Part shown: in pieces, positions 1 to 6,120 of the stretch | Numbering within the stretch: the first letter of the stretch is position 1 | Layout of the letters: every line of letters starts with the position of its first letter | Made by a program: the position numbers and the translations under genes | NCBI GenBank assembly: GCA_021782055.1 | Contig: JAJXVP010000078.1 | Coordinates: 1 to 10,778, forward strand | Origin: a bacterium | GTDB taxonomy: Bacteria; Spirochaetota; Spirochaetia; JABEVK01 | Length of the DNA stretch: 10,778 nucleotides | Reading direction: 5' to 3' | Notes under the pieces: model-generated | Database searches by the model: none | Told to the model about the DNA's origin: nothing | The model's input: only the letters and a program-made list of their open reading frames with translations

Positions 1-34
1 TTTCTAGGTCGGCCGGGGTCACAAAGAGCTTCAT
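1..34 (-). CDS. 5' end of an unidentified gene, cut by window edge; candidate immunity gene
   Basis: Only the first 11 codons are inside the window, reading MKLFVTPADLE, so the product cannot be identified. The start is well supported: ATG at 34-32 is preceded on the minus strand by a GGAGG ribosome binding site at 47-43 with 8 nt spacing. It begins 33 nt after the stop of the Rhs-type tip at 68-583. By analogy with the two other tips in this window, each followed closely by a small gene, this is a candidate immunity gene; that role is inference from position only. Confidence 0.5.
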   Translation of the reverse strand, partial: MKLFVTPADLE

Positions 35-67
35 TCTACCTTCCTCCATCCTAGATGGAATTTTATC

Positions 68-583
68 CTAAATCGCAAAGCTGGTAAATTCCCCTCCCCA
101 GCGACTCAGAATTTTTAGAGGTTCCCTAAAGTTAAATATTGCACCGAGGCCTTTTGCCATCGCGGAAAAATCGTACGGATTCAAGGTATCGAGTACATCT
201 GAGTTTCCGGTTGATGCGGTTATTATACCACCCATACCGAGTGGTAATCCAACTCCGAATATTCCGCTGACATCCAGAGAAAGCCTTTTGGCATTTTCAG
301 GATTCATAGCACCACCACTTTGTCCAAGGTTTCGAATGTCATTAAAAGCTAACCCAATAGTCTTCATAACTCTGTCCACTGTCCTTGCAACTTTAATCGT
401 GGATATAGATGCTGTTGTTATTTTCCCGTCGAATTTAATCTCAACTTGTGTAGTTGGTCCTGGAGTCAATTGCGCTTCCATTGCCTTACCTTGAAAGAAT
501 GACAAAACGATACTGACAATGGATGAAAAAATATCACTATGCAACCCGCTCGAATCTTTAAACTCAAGAGGTTTCTCACTTAC
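68..583 (-). CDS. Orphan Rhs C-terminal tip A (displaced toxin-tip fragment), unknown toxin domain
   Basis: The open frame begins after an in-frame TGA at 586-584 and reads VSEKPLEFKDSSGL before turning into about 157 residues of unrelated sequence. NPL-x-F-x-DPSGL is the usual exit of the Rhs/YD-repeat core, after which a variable toxin domain starts, so this looks like a displaced tip. No start codon with a ribosome binding site is visible; the first in-frame TTG (544) is the Leu of SGL. The body has a hydrophobic N-terminal patch (IFSSIVSIVLSFF), a middle rich in Lys, Thr and Ile, and a Gly-rich hydrophobic stretch (GIFGVGLPLGMGGI). I do not recognise a catalytic motif. It shares a 93-nt upstream repeat with tip B at 3508-3600. 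A gene with a good ribosome binding site starts 33 nt downstream. Expression is doubtful unless the tip is joined to a full rhs gene. Confidence 0.6.
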   Translation of the reverse strand, partial: VSEKPLEFKDSSGLHSDIFSSIVSIVLSFFQGKAMEAQLTPGPTTQVEIKFDGKITTASISTIKVARTVDRVMKTIGLAFNDIRNLGQSGGAMNPENAKRLSLDVSGIFGVGLPLGMGGIITASTGNSDVLDTLNPYDFSAMAKGLGAIFNFREPLKILSRWGGEFTSFAI

Positions 584-634
584 TCACGGCTATCCAACGT
601 TTTAGGGCCTTCGCCCTTACCTGATTTCAAAGAA
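542..634 (-). repeat. Direct repeat copy 1: Rhs-core exit remnant
   Basis: This 93-nt segment aligns without gaps to 3508-3600 at about 77 of 93 positions (my hand count). The part nearest the tip encodes the PLEFKDSSGL exit motif. The distal part has stops in that frame, but in another frame both copies read SLK(S/P)GKGEGPK with mostly synonymous differences, suggesting former coding sequence. It is probably rhs-core homology carried by displaced tips. Confidence 0.7.
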
Positions 635-710
635 CAACATTTTCCGTTTCGTCACTAAGTGTACTAGTCATCTTATCTCGGATCAATAGGAATATATCGA
701 TGCCCTCGCC

Positions 711-1028
711 TCATCCCTGCACAAGGATTTTTTGCCTGGCCAAAAGGTCTTTTTCGTTAGCAATAACTTCCATCAGCCGTGCGGCAGAACCGTTAGGAAT
801 GTTCTTCCCGGATTCCCAGGCTTCCACAGTCTTTTTGGATACCCCAAGAACCATCCCAAAGATACTTTGACTAACCTTCAGCTCTTGCCTCAACGACTTA
901 ATGTTCTGCGCTTCCCATTGAGGAACGGGCTCAATGACTACTGTAGTCTTTTTCAGGTCAAGTTTCCCTTCCTTGAACGCCTTAACGTCTTCCAACCCTT
1001 TCATGATCTTTTCAAATGCTTCTCCCAC
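711..1028 (-). CDS. higA: HigA-type antitoxin, XRE-family HTH
   Basis: This is the antitoxin of the intact toxin-antitoxin pair at 711-1366; it is expected to bind and neutralise the upstream RelE-fold toxin and to repress the operon. The C-terminal half carries an XRE helix-turn-helix (IKSLRQELKVSQSIFGMVLGVSKKTVEAWE region), followed by the GxxxPxGxAxRLMEVI segment common in HigA antitoxins of this class; the N-terminal 40 residues are charged and helical. The toxin stop is at 1042-1040. A GTG at 1034 sits only 1 nt behind the GGAGG, whereas the GTG at 1028 has 7 nt spacing, so I take 1028 as the start (about 105 residues). The operator is probably the inverted repeat at 1382-1396. Confidence 0.85.
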   Translation of the reverse strand: MGEAFEKIMKGLEDVKAFKEGKLDLKKTTVVIEPVPQWEAQNIKSLRQELKVSQSIFGMVLGVSKKTVEAWESGKNIPNGSAARLMEVIANEKDLLARQKILVQG

Positions 1029-1039
1029 GGTCACGCCTC

Positions 1040-1366
1040 CTACAAATTCTTAATGAACGCTTTCATCGCTTTCTTTTCAGCTTCACTCAAGTTCGTCTTC
1101 TCGTTTTTCCCAAAGACAGCTAGCAAATAGAGTGTTCCGTCTTTTGAATCGTCCCAATAGATTACCCGTACGCCAGAGCTCTTTCCACTATGTTGCCATT
1201 CCTTTCCCCACCGAAGCTTCCTGGCCCCTCCGGCTCCATCAATCATCGGTCCGGAACTTGGATACTCTGCCAGATAATTTTGCAAGGCTCTCATCTCGTC
1301 GTCAGTCTGCCCCATAGCTTTCCAATCACCACTGAACCCCTTGGTTTCAACAAACTCCCGTTTCAT
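1040..1366 (-). CDS. higB: HigB/RelE-type toxin (PF06296-like), intact
   Basis: A 108-residue protein of the RelE/HigB superfamily, whose members are mRNA interferases that usually act on translated mRNA. Family features visible are GAGGARKLRWG near residue 45, VRVIYWDD in the central strand, YLLAVFGKNEK, and the C-terminal LSEAEKKAMKAFIKNL helix typical of the group paired with HigA/NadS-like antitoxins. The ATG at 1366 has GGAG 5-6 nt upstream. The antitoxin gene follows within 11 nt, so the two are one operon. Upstream lie a TTGACA promoter element and an operator-like inverted repeat, plus the decayed tail of a recombinase gene. No frameshift or stop is seen, so this pair is a candidate active module. 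Confidence 0.87.
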   Translation of the reverse strand: MKREFVETKGFSGDWKAMGQTDDEMRALQNYLAEYPSSGPMIDGAGGARKLRWGKEWQHSGKSSGVRVIYWDDSKDGTLYLLAVFGKNEKTNLSEAEKKAMKAFIKNL

Positions 1367-1381
1367 TGGATCTCCATACAG

Positions 1382-1396
1382 CCCTATCTAATAGGG
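1382..1396 (-). promoter_or_regulatory. Operator-like inverted repeat of the higBA pair at 711-1366
   Basis: CCCTAT and ATAGGG form a perfect 6-bp inverted repeat around a CTA spacer. It lies 16 nt upstream of the toxin ATG and overlaps the putative -10 element, where HigA-type antitoxins usually bind for autoregulation. The function is inferred from position. Confidence 0.5.
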
Positions 1397-1421
1397 TATG
1401 TTTTACTATTTTATTTGTCAA
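1393..1421 (-). promoter_or_regulatory. Putative sigma70 promoter of the higBA pair at 711-1366
   Basis: A perfect TTGACA (1421-1416) is followed after 17 nt by TACCCT (1398-1393), a weak -10 matching TATAAT at three positions. It overlaps the final codons of the recombinase tail remnant (GTT GAC AAA TAA), so the toxin-antitoxin promoter appears to be embedded in the 3' end of the old recombinase gene. Confidence 0.4.
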
Positions 1422-1476
1422 CTCTTTCTTGGGTCCCCAGTCCTGCCACCCGTTCCCTGTACTCTTCATCCACTGG
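1411..1476 (-). pseudogene. Tyrosine-recombinase C-terminal tail remnant 1
   Basis: The minus strand reads VDEEYRERVAGLG then TQERVDK and a TAA at 1413-1411. The VDEEYRERVAGLG part is nearly the same as the tail of the recombinase remnant at 7723-7872 and similar to VDEEYRQAAASL in the remnant at 4831-5179. Upstream (about 1476) the homology stops and istA sequence begins, so only the last 20 or so codons are left. The two other copies, where the catalytic region can still be read, are what identify it. Confidence 0.6.
1436..1467 (-). repeat. 32-nt identical direct repeat, copy 1 (recombinase tail)
   Basis: This 32-nt block is identical to 7736-7767 in the same orientation. It encodes EEYRERVAGLG of the recombinase tail in both places. 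It could be the scar of recombination between tails, or att-like repeats bounding the 6.3 kb in between. Confidence 0.85.
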
Positions 1477-2359
1477 CCTCTGGTCTGGCAAAACTCTTTA
1501 AGCTGTTCTTGGTCCACCTGTTCCAACCAAGCTCCGATGGCACCGTTCAGCTCCGCGATGGACGTTAGCCCTTTCTCCCTGGCCATTGGTAGGAAGTGGT
1601 TGCCCAAGTATCCGATGAACCGCTCCACCTTGCCTTTGGTCTGAGGACGGCGGACCTGACAGCGTTTGAGCTCGAAACCGATTTGGGCAGCGTACAGGCT
1701 AAGCGACGAGTTGACCTGCCATTCCGGGCCCATGGCGACCCAGCCGGGTTTCATATTGTTGTAGAGAACCTCAGCAGGGACGCCGCCAAAGTAGGTAAAG
1801 GCTTCGTTATGAGCCGCCAACAAGACTGGAGAGGTCATGGACGATGTGAACAAAACAAAAGGCTTGCGGCTGTAGCCCAGCAGCATCACGAAGGCGTAGA
1901 CCTTGAGGATGTTCCCGTCGACGATCCATCGCCCGCACTCCTTCCAATCTACCTGAGCTTGCCGTCCCGGTTCCGTTTCAAACCTGAGGACGGCTTTGAT
2001 CAACACCTGTTCCCGTTTTGAAGCTGCATACTCCCGAAGAATGGTCATTCCACCCTTATACCCCTTGGAACGTAGCCGCTCGGCCAGAACTGTGAGGTTG
2101 AAGAACTGCTTTTCTTCGAGTATTCTATCGATGTCCGGTCTGTACGAATCCAAGAGACTTGGCCTCGCAGGCCTTAATTTGGGTTGAAAGTCGTCCCCAA
2201 GATACTTTCGGACCATCCGGTCTGAGACCCCGAGAAGCTCGGCAATCTCCTTCTGTTTGTGGCCTGATCTGGCCAGGATGCGAGCTTGATGCATCCTATA
2301 CTCCTTTTGACAAATGGGGCGGTTTTTCCTTTGGGTATTGTGTGGTAACAACACCGTAA

Positions 2360-2530
2360 AGGGCCGCCCTTTTCATGTCAAAAGCGGAACTTGGAAACCT
2401 ATGATTTCCGGAACTTTATCACCGGTGATGACAGTCAGCCTTGAATTCGTACATCTTTCGCTGAGTCTTAGTGTCAAATCTCATGCCCAGATGGCCTTTT
2501 AAGGCACTCTCGTTTTACGCCGAACTTTTC
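2360..2530 (-). mobile_element. Probable terminal region of the IS21-like element upstream of istA
   Basis: The 170 nt between istA and the membrane-protein gene have no ORF I can support. They hold a segment reading CTTTTGACATGAAAAGG on the minus strand, a perfect 12-bp palindrome ATCACCGGTGAT at 2418-2429, and TTTACGCCGAACTTTTC at 2514-2530. Short repeated motifs ahead of istA are normal for IS21 elements, where they bind the transposase. I cannot define the exact end or a target duplication. Confidence 0.4.
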
Positions 2531-2800
2531 CTAATTTCCGGAAAGATGTTGTGTAATGAACTGAACTTGCTCATAGATTACGGCAAACCCCACAGCGCAT
2601 ATTACCATAATGAACACCCATTTCGGGTTATTCTTAGCCTTAACTTTTCTCCAATTCCATAGTCCTAAAAAAGCGAATCCTATGACTAATAGACCAATAA
2701 ATGTTGTTGGGGCAATATAGAACTGTGCTAACCAGATGTTGACAGGATCCAGCCAAGGCTCTATGAATTTGTTATAAAACTGAGCTTTAATGTTCAACAT
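2531..2800 (-). CDS. Small membrane protein, candidate immunity protein of Rhs tip B
   Basis: An 89-residue protein with two predicted transmembrane helices (about residues 28-47, IAPTTFIGLLVIGFAFLGLW, and 62-77, VFIMVICAVGFAVIY) joined by a short basic loop (WRKVKAKNNPK). ATG at 2800 is preceded by AAGGAG within 6 nt, and the gene starts 20 nt after the stop of the Rhs tip at 2821-3549, so the two are probably cotranscribed. Small integral membrane immunity proteins usually pair with toxins that attack membranes, which would fit the Ala/Gly-rich hydrophobic tip. The pairing is inferred from position; I recognise no named family. Confidence 0.65.
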   Translation of the reverse strand: MLNIKAQFYNKFIEPWLDPVNIWLAQFYIAPTTFIGLLVIGFAFLGLWNWRKVKAKNNPKWVFIMVICAVGFAVIYEQVQFITQHLSGN

Positions 2801-2820
2801 TAGTCTCCTTGAACAAAATC

Positions 2821-3549
2821 TTACTTTGTTGCATTTACAGTCGTGTCCACAACAGAACCCACAACAGTAGAGGTTAAAAGTGTCAGGATATTTTTGATCT
2901 GAGAAATTGAAGTATTTAAGAATTGTCCAGATGCAGCCCTAAACCTACTAACAGTCTCATCAAACTTAGGGGCCAAACCAGGTTTAAACATCGGGGCAAT
3001 ATCAAGTGAAAGACTCGTAATTGAAGTAGCAATTTTCTTTGGATTGCCAGTCACAATATTTGCTAGAAGGCCTCCAACGTCTAAAGCTGTCGCAGCAGAC
3101 TCGGCTGCTGCAGCTCCAGAAAAATCTCCCATAACTAGTGATCCCATGGCAAAAGCGTTAAAACCAAGAGCGGCATTACTCGCTGTGTCCGCTATTTTTG
3201 GGGCAGATCCTTTGACGTTATTTATGGCTTGCTGAACACTTTGTTTGACACCATAGATAGCATTGCTCACCACTCCATTGACAACGTCACCGTAGGAGCC
3301 TTCGGATTCGACTTGAGTCATGTTGTATTGCGCTGGGGACTTTGAGGAACTTGATACGTTATTGTAAGGTAATTTATTTGGACTATTTTGGGTTTGGCTT
3401 TTTGGTTGCATAACAGGAGCTGCAGGCATACTCGGTTTCTTTGCAGGAACATTATACTTATTGGTATCCGTGTTGTAGGTAACACCACTTGCCAACGAAA
3501 CCGTTTCCAACCCGCTCGGATCTTGAAACTCTAACCGTTTCTCACTTAC
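2821..3549 (-). CDS. Orphan Rhs C-terminal tip B, hydrophobic Ala/Gly-rich domain
   Basis: The open frame starts after an in-frame TGA at 3552-3550 and reads VSEKRLEFQDPSGLE, the Rhs-core exit, before unique sequence. The first in-frame start-like codon is TTG at 3510 (Leu of SGL) with no ribosome binding site, so it is a displaced tip rather than a complete gene. Residues about 20-60 form a Pro/Ser/Asn-rich linker (AKKPSMPAAPVMQPKSQ). From about residue 80 comes an amphipathic to hydrophobic region rich in Ala, Gly, Val and Ser (ALGFNAFAMGSLVMGDFSGA, then ALDVGGLLANIVTG), and the end is Thr/Val-rich. No catalytic motif is visible; the composition would suit a membrane-active toxin. A small two-helix membrane protein follows after 20 nt. 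The 93-nt upstream repeat is shared with tip A. Confidence 0.62.
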   Translation of the reverse strand, partial: VSEKRLEFQDPSGLETVSLASGVTYNTDTNKYNVPAKKPSMPAAPVMQPKSQTQNSPNKLPYNNVSSSSKSPAQYNMTQVESEGSYGDVVNGVVSNAIYGVKQSVQQAINNVKGSAPKIADTASNAALGFNAFAMGSLVMGDFSGAAAAESAATALDVGGLLANIVTGNPKKIATSITSLSLDIAPMFKPGLAPKFDETVSRFRAASGQFLNTSISQIKNILTLLTSTVVGSVVDTTVNATK

Positions 3550-3600
3550 TCAAGGCTAAGCAATATCTTAGGGCCTTCACCCTTGCCCGGTTTCAAAGAA
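3508..3600 (-). repeat. Direct repeat copy 2: Rhs-core exit remnant
   Basis: Gap-free partner of 542-634 over 93 nt. The proximal 40 nt (exit motif) also match 6810-6845 in tip C; further upstream tip C is only loosely similar. It gives displaced tips shared homology ahead of unrelated toxin domains. Confidence 0.7.
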
Positions 3601-3669
3601 CACTCGCGTCTAATCCGCTTAGAGCAGTATAAAACCAACCTGGACTAACTGCAAGTCCATTGCTTTAAC

Positions 3670-3976
3670 TCACTTCTTCTGAGGTGGTCTTATAGAACCT
3701 ACCCCTCTGATTTGAGGTTTCTTTGGTACCTGAAGTGCTGGCATTTTAATTGATGCCTGATTTTGCGGAAGGTCGTTGACACTATAACCTCCCCGTGAAG
3801 GTGTTTTCTGGTCAGGCATTTTTGGTATTGACCTTTGCGTTCGTGGACGGACCAGCCTTACTTGCCTCAGCTTTCGGAGGTTTCACCGGAGGCATCGAAA
3901 CCTTCGAGCTATTTTGAGGTAGCTGACGCTCTTCAATGATCGGACTTTGGTTCATCACTCGATTTACCTTGTTCAT
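3670..3976 (-). pseudogene. Pro-rich two-frame fragment with repeated LPQN...MP...PK unit
   Basis: Two short frames overlap here. The first starts at ATG 3976 and stops at TGA 3814-3812 (54 residues). The second starts at ATG 3819 and stops at TGA 3672-3670 (49 residues). They encode similar segments: QLPQNSSKVSMPPVKPPK in the first and DLPQNQASIKMPALQVPKK in the second. The shared repeat across two frames suggests one ancestral Pro-rich repetitive linker split by a frameshift near 3815. The first frame stays free of stops upstream to about 4138 without a start, overlapping the end of the antitoxin gene in another frame. The composition resembles the Pro-rich linker of tip B, so this may be another displaced rhs fragment. 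An alternative is two translationally coupled small genes (ATG and TGA overlap). Confidence 0.4.
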
Positions 3977-4074
3977 TCTGAATCTCACGTATAGTTCCTT
4001 AAAAAATAATCGTCCACTAGGCGGTTTGCCAAGTCGATTAACTTTGTCTTCTTCGGCAATATATAGTGGCGGTT

Positions 4075-4392
4075 TCAGGAATGGAACAGCAGTACTTCCG
4101 ACGGAACGCCCTGTTTGGGAGTCTTGGGCCGGACTTTAATTTCCATTTCAAGGTCCATTTGAGTGAGGTATTTTACCAAAGTCGAGAGCTTGATGTCAGT
4201 CCGGCCTTCAATCCGCGAGATCGCTGGTTGCGAAAAGCCTTTGATGTCAGTCTGTTTGACCTTGTACTGTTCCCGTAGTTCCGCCAGTTTGAGGATGAGC
4301 AATTCCCGTTCGTAGATCTCATTGGAACGGACAATTGACTCTTTACTCATGACGCTTTCCATCGCCGCCATCGCCTCTTTCACAATCGCCAT
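4075..4392 (-). CDS. higA: HigA-type antitoxin, XRE-family HTH
   Basis: A 105-residue antitoxin partner of the toxin at 4411-4761, expected to bind the toxin and repress the operon. The HTH lies at about residues 37-80 (LREQYKVKQTDIKGFSQPAISRIEGR then STLVKYLTQMDLEMEIKV); the closing strand segment is typical of antitoxins paired with Gp49-like HigB toxins. ATG at 4392 has AGGAGG 7 nt upstream, and the toxin stop is 18 nt before it. The last 15 residues (KTPKQGVPSEVLLFHS) look unlike the family and may reflect a changed 3' end at a junction, since another stop-free frame overlaps here. Confidence 0.83.
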   Translation of the reverse strand: MAIVKEAMAAMESVMSKESIVRSNEIYERELLILKLAELREQYKVKQTDIKGFSQPAISRIEGRTDIKLSTLVKYLTQMDLEMEIKVRPKTPKQGVPSEVLLFHS

Positions 4393-4410
4393 CTTTGCGC
4401 CTCCTGCCTC

Positions 4411-4761
4411 TTATTGGGAACTCTGCACTTCTTCGTACAGGGCTTCCGCTTTTGCAATCAATTTGTCATAGAACCGTTTGTCCTCTGACCCGCCTTTCAC
4501 GTCACCAATCAAGAGCAGGCACACCCGTTTCCCGGTGAAGATGAAGACAATCCGGTACTTCCGACCCTGGGCCTGAACCCGAAGTTCTTTCAGGTTCGGG
4601 TACTTACTGCCCTTGAGGGTATCCACATAGGGCCGAGCCAAGGATGGCCCCTTTTCAAGAAGCAGTTTCACGTAGGCGCGAACCGCTTCTTTTACCGGGT
4701 CCGACTGGGCCTTGAACCAATCCAGGTACTCAGTCGTACTTTCAAGCGCCCATTCACCCAC
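4411..4761 (-). CDS. higB: HigB-type toxin (PF05973/Gp49-like RelE fold), intact
   Basis: A 116-residue toxin of the phage-derived Gp49-like branch of the RelE superfamily, predicted to cleave mRNA on the ribosome. The characteristic run is present: EKGPSLARPYVDTLKGS, LKELRVQAQGRKYRIVFIF, LLLIGDVKGGSEDKRFYDKL, then a terminal helix. The start is GTG at 4761, supported by GGGAGG (4773-4768) with 6 nt spacing. The antitoxin follows 18 nt downstream, one operon. It lies 69 nt behind the stop of the recombinase remnant at 4831-5179, the same arrangement as two other pairs here. The full length and conserved core suggest it may be functional. Confidence 0.88.
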   Translation of the reverse strand: MGEWALESTTEYLDWFKAQSDPVKEAVRAYVKLLLEKGPSLARPYVDTLKGSKYPNLKELRVQAQGRKYRIVFIFTGKRVCLLLIGDVKGGSEDKRFYDKLIAKAEALYEEVQSSQ

Positions 4762-4805
4762 AAGTACCTCCCGACCTGACTCGCTGTCCTTGCTCTTGTT
4801 TCAAG

Positions 4806-4829
4806 AATATAACGCAGACGTAATATAAC
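4806..4829 (-). promoter_or_regulatory. Tandem GTTATATT repeats upstream of higBA (promoter/operator candidate)
   Basis: GTTATATT occurs twice on the minus strand (4829-4822 and 4813-4806), 16 nt apart. A TTGAAG just upstream could serve as -35, with TATATT of the second repeat as -10. AT-rich promoter with repeated half-sites is a reasonable antitoxin target, but function is inferred from position only. Confidence 0.3.
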
Positions 4830-4830
4830 T

Positions 4831-5179
4831 TCAAGGTAATCCCTGGATCTTTTCCGATCCTCTTGCCAGAACCTTCCACTTTCGCAGGAGTTCAGCCTTG
4901 AGACTGGCGGCGGCCTGCCGGTACTCCTCATCCACTTCCCGGTAGAGTTCGTTTTTCCGAGGGTGGTAGCTCTTGAACATCCGCTTGAGGCCCTAGATCT
5001 GTACATGGGTGTAACGGGCGGTGGTTTCGATCGACGAATGCCCGAGGAGTTGCGAAGACGGTGCGCACGTCGGCCCCGGCTTCCAGAAGGTGCATGGTGC
5101 AACTGTGACGGACGGAATGAACGGTGCGATTCTACTTCGGGGTCCCTGCTTTTTTTAAGGTTTGGGCGAAGGCCTTCTA
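4831..5179 (-). pseudogene. Decayed tyrosine recombinase, C-terminal catalytic half
   Basis: Reading the minus strand from 5176, the frame gives KAFAQTLKKAGTPK, a TAG, then NRTVHSVRHSCTMHLLEAG followed by ADVRTV. A one-base shift then gives QLLGHSSIETTARYTHVQI, a second TAG, and GLKRMFKSYHPRKNELYREVDEEYR, ending KIQGLP and TGA at 4833-4831. The box-II pattern HxxRH, the LLGHSSIETT block and the nucleophile Tyr in RYTHV identify a tyrosine recombinase (Xer/integrase type). There are two in-frame stops and a frameshift near 5049-5055, so it is inactive. The N-terminal domain is missing or unrecognisable above 5179. A toxin-antitoxin pair starts 69 nt downstream. Confidence 0.85.
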
Positions 5180-5421
5180 AGTCAGGGTCTTCGTCAGGCG
5201 GCCTAATGGCTGGCTTAACCTGCGCCACCCGGAACGGACGGCGTCAGGTTGAAGCGATAATTAGGCTCATAGGTTGTCCGAAATCTACTTCACTCACGAC
5301 ATATTCAATAGGCTTTAAACTTCACAATTATATTTTTTCAGTCATTCTGAGGCACAATAGATTTGAAAACCACCGATTTATTTCTTCGAACTTAATGGAA
5401 CATACCAATCATCAGAATTTT
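5180..5421. other. Gap without a supported gene
   Basis: Between the lipoprotein stop and the first readable recombinase codons. The half nearest the lipoprotein is AT-rich with no ORF or hairpin I can support. The half nearest the recombinase is more G+C-rich and probably decayed recombinase sequence. Confidence 0.4.
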
Positions 5422-6120
5422 CTATTCCTGTCCCCAATGTTCTTTTGACACCGAAAGTTCATGAAACGTCATCGTCTTCAAATCCACTTCACAGTCTGCG
5501 GCACGAGTGTCTCCAGCAACGTCAATCATCATCTGAAATCTAAAGGAATTACTTAACCCATCAAAGTTGATACCCCATGAGTCCCTTGTTTGAATAATAC
5601 CTTCAAACTTCTTGTCCGTAAATTTTTTGATCATTTTCCCAGACTCCAAATCAAATATTTCTATATAATTTCCCGATTCTTTGTTCCAACCATCGCGAAA
5701 CAAATACTTCATGTCGGCGGATAATGCAAATGACCGAATCAAAGGTAATTTCCAACTTGTCGCTTTCCCATCTTCAGGAGTTATTTTCCAAAATCTGCCT
5801 TCATTAGCATATTCACCATATTGAAAGATTTCTCCCCAGACAAACCAAGACGAAAAAGACTTGATAAAAGCCGGACCGTTTCCAATAAGCTTTATTCGTG
5901 CAAATCGGACTGTCTTCGTCCCATCCTTCTCCAAAAAATCAACATAGTTGTACCAACCTTTTGGATCACCAAAATTGTAAGCGTCTTCGTGTACTATCAC
6001 GTCTGAATTGTGTGCAACCGGGGTAAAATGAAATTCCACCAAATTGAGGTTTTTACAACTTCCAACAAGCACTATCAACAGAATAAGAAAATACCTAGAG
6101 AGCAGAGAGGCTCTCGTCAT
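5422..6120 (-). CDS. Lipoprotein, candidate immunity protein of Rhs tip C
   Basis: A 232-residue protein with a lipoprotein signal: basic start, hydrophobic segment (YFLILLIVLVGSC) and lipobox VGSC with Cys at residue 22, so it should be exported and lipid-anchored. The mature part has strand-rich repeats with Trp and Asp-Gly turns (RFWKITPEDGKATSWKL, then IEIFDLESGKMIKKF), which could be blades of a beta-propeller; I do not assign a family. Its ATG (6120-6118) overlaps the TGA (6119-6117) of the upstream peptidase tip, a coupling typical of toxin-immunity pairs. An exported immunity protein would imply that the toxin acts in the periplasm or at the envelope. The role is inferred from position. 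Confidence 0.7.
   Translation of the reverse strand: MTRASLLSRYFLILLIVLVGSCKNLNLVEFHFTPVAHNSDVIVHEDAYNFGDPKGWYNYVDFLEKDGTKTVRFARIKLIGNGPAFIKSFSSWFVWGEIFQYGEYANEGRFWKITPEDGKATSWKLPLIRSFALSADMKYLFRDGWNKESGNYIEIFDLESGKMIKKFTDKKFEGIIQTRDSWGINFDGLSNSFRFQMMIDVAGDTRAADCEVDLKTMTFHELSVSKEHWGQE

Larger units (their letters stand above)
1347..2294 (-). pseudogene. istA: IS21-family transposase IstA, 3'-truncated and probably inactive
   Basis: IstA is the DDE transposase of IS21-family elements. The start is ATG at 2294 with AAGGAG 6 nt upstream. An HTH (KQKEIAELLGVSDRMVRKYL) occupies about residues 12-31, and the integrase core starts near residue 105. The first catalytic Asp is seen in QVDWKE and the Glu in KGKVERF, but the block that normally reads LYDNMK here is LYNNMK (codon 1760-1758, AAC), removing the second catalytic Asp. 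From about residue 273 the frame runs through the recombinase tail remnant (1411-1476) in another frame, so the IstA C-terminus is lost and the stop at 1347 is accidental, lying inside the toxin gene. No istB follows. The product is 315 residues, against roughly 400-500 in the family. Confidence 0.85.

Noticed and set aside
1366..2359. Several plus-strand frames of 60-140 codons opposite istA
   Set aside because: Antisense to a recognisable transposase; no family features.
2404..2543. Ten-nt ATTTCCGGAA direct repeat at 2404-2413 and 2534-2543 as an IS end pair
   Set aside because: The second copy is the coding end of the membrane protein (SGN and stop), so the match is likely chance or at best an uncertain boundary.
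4692..5228. 178-codon frame on the minus strand
   Set aside because: It runs through the recombinase remnant in a wrong frame and through the start of higB; the peptide is Arg/Ser/Pro-rich with no family features.
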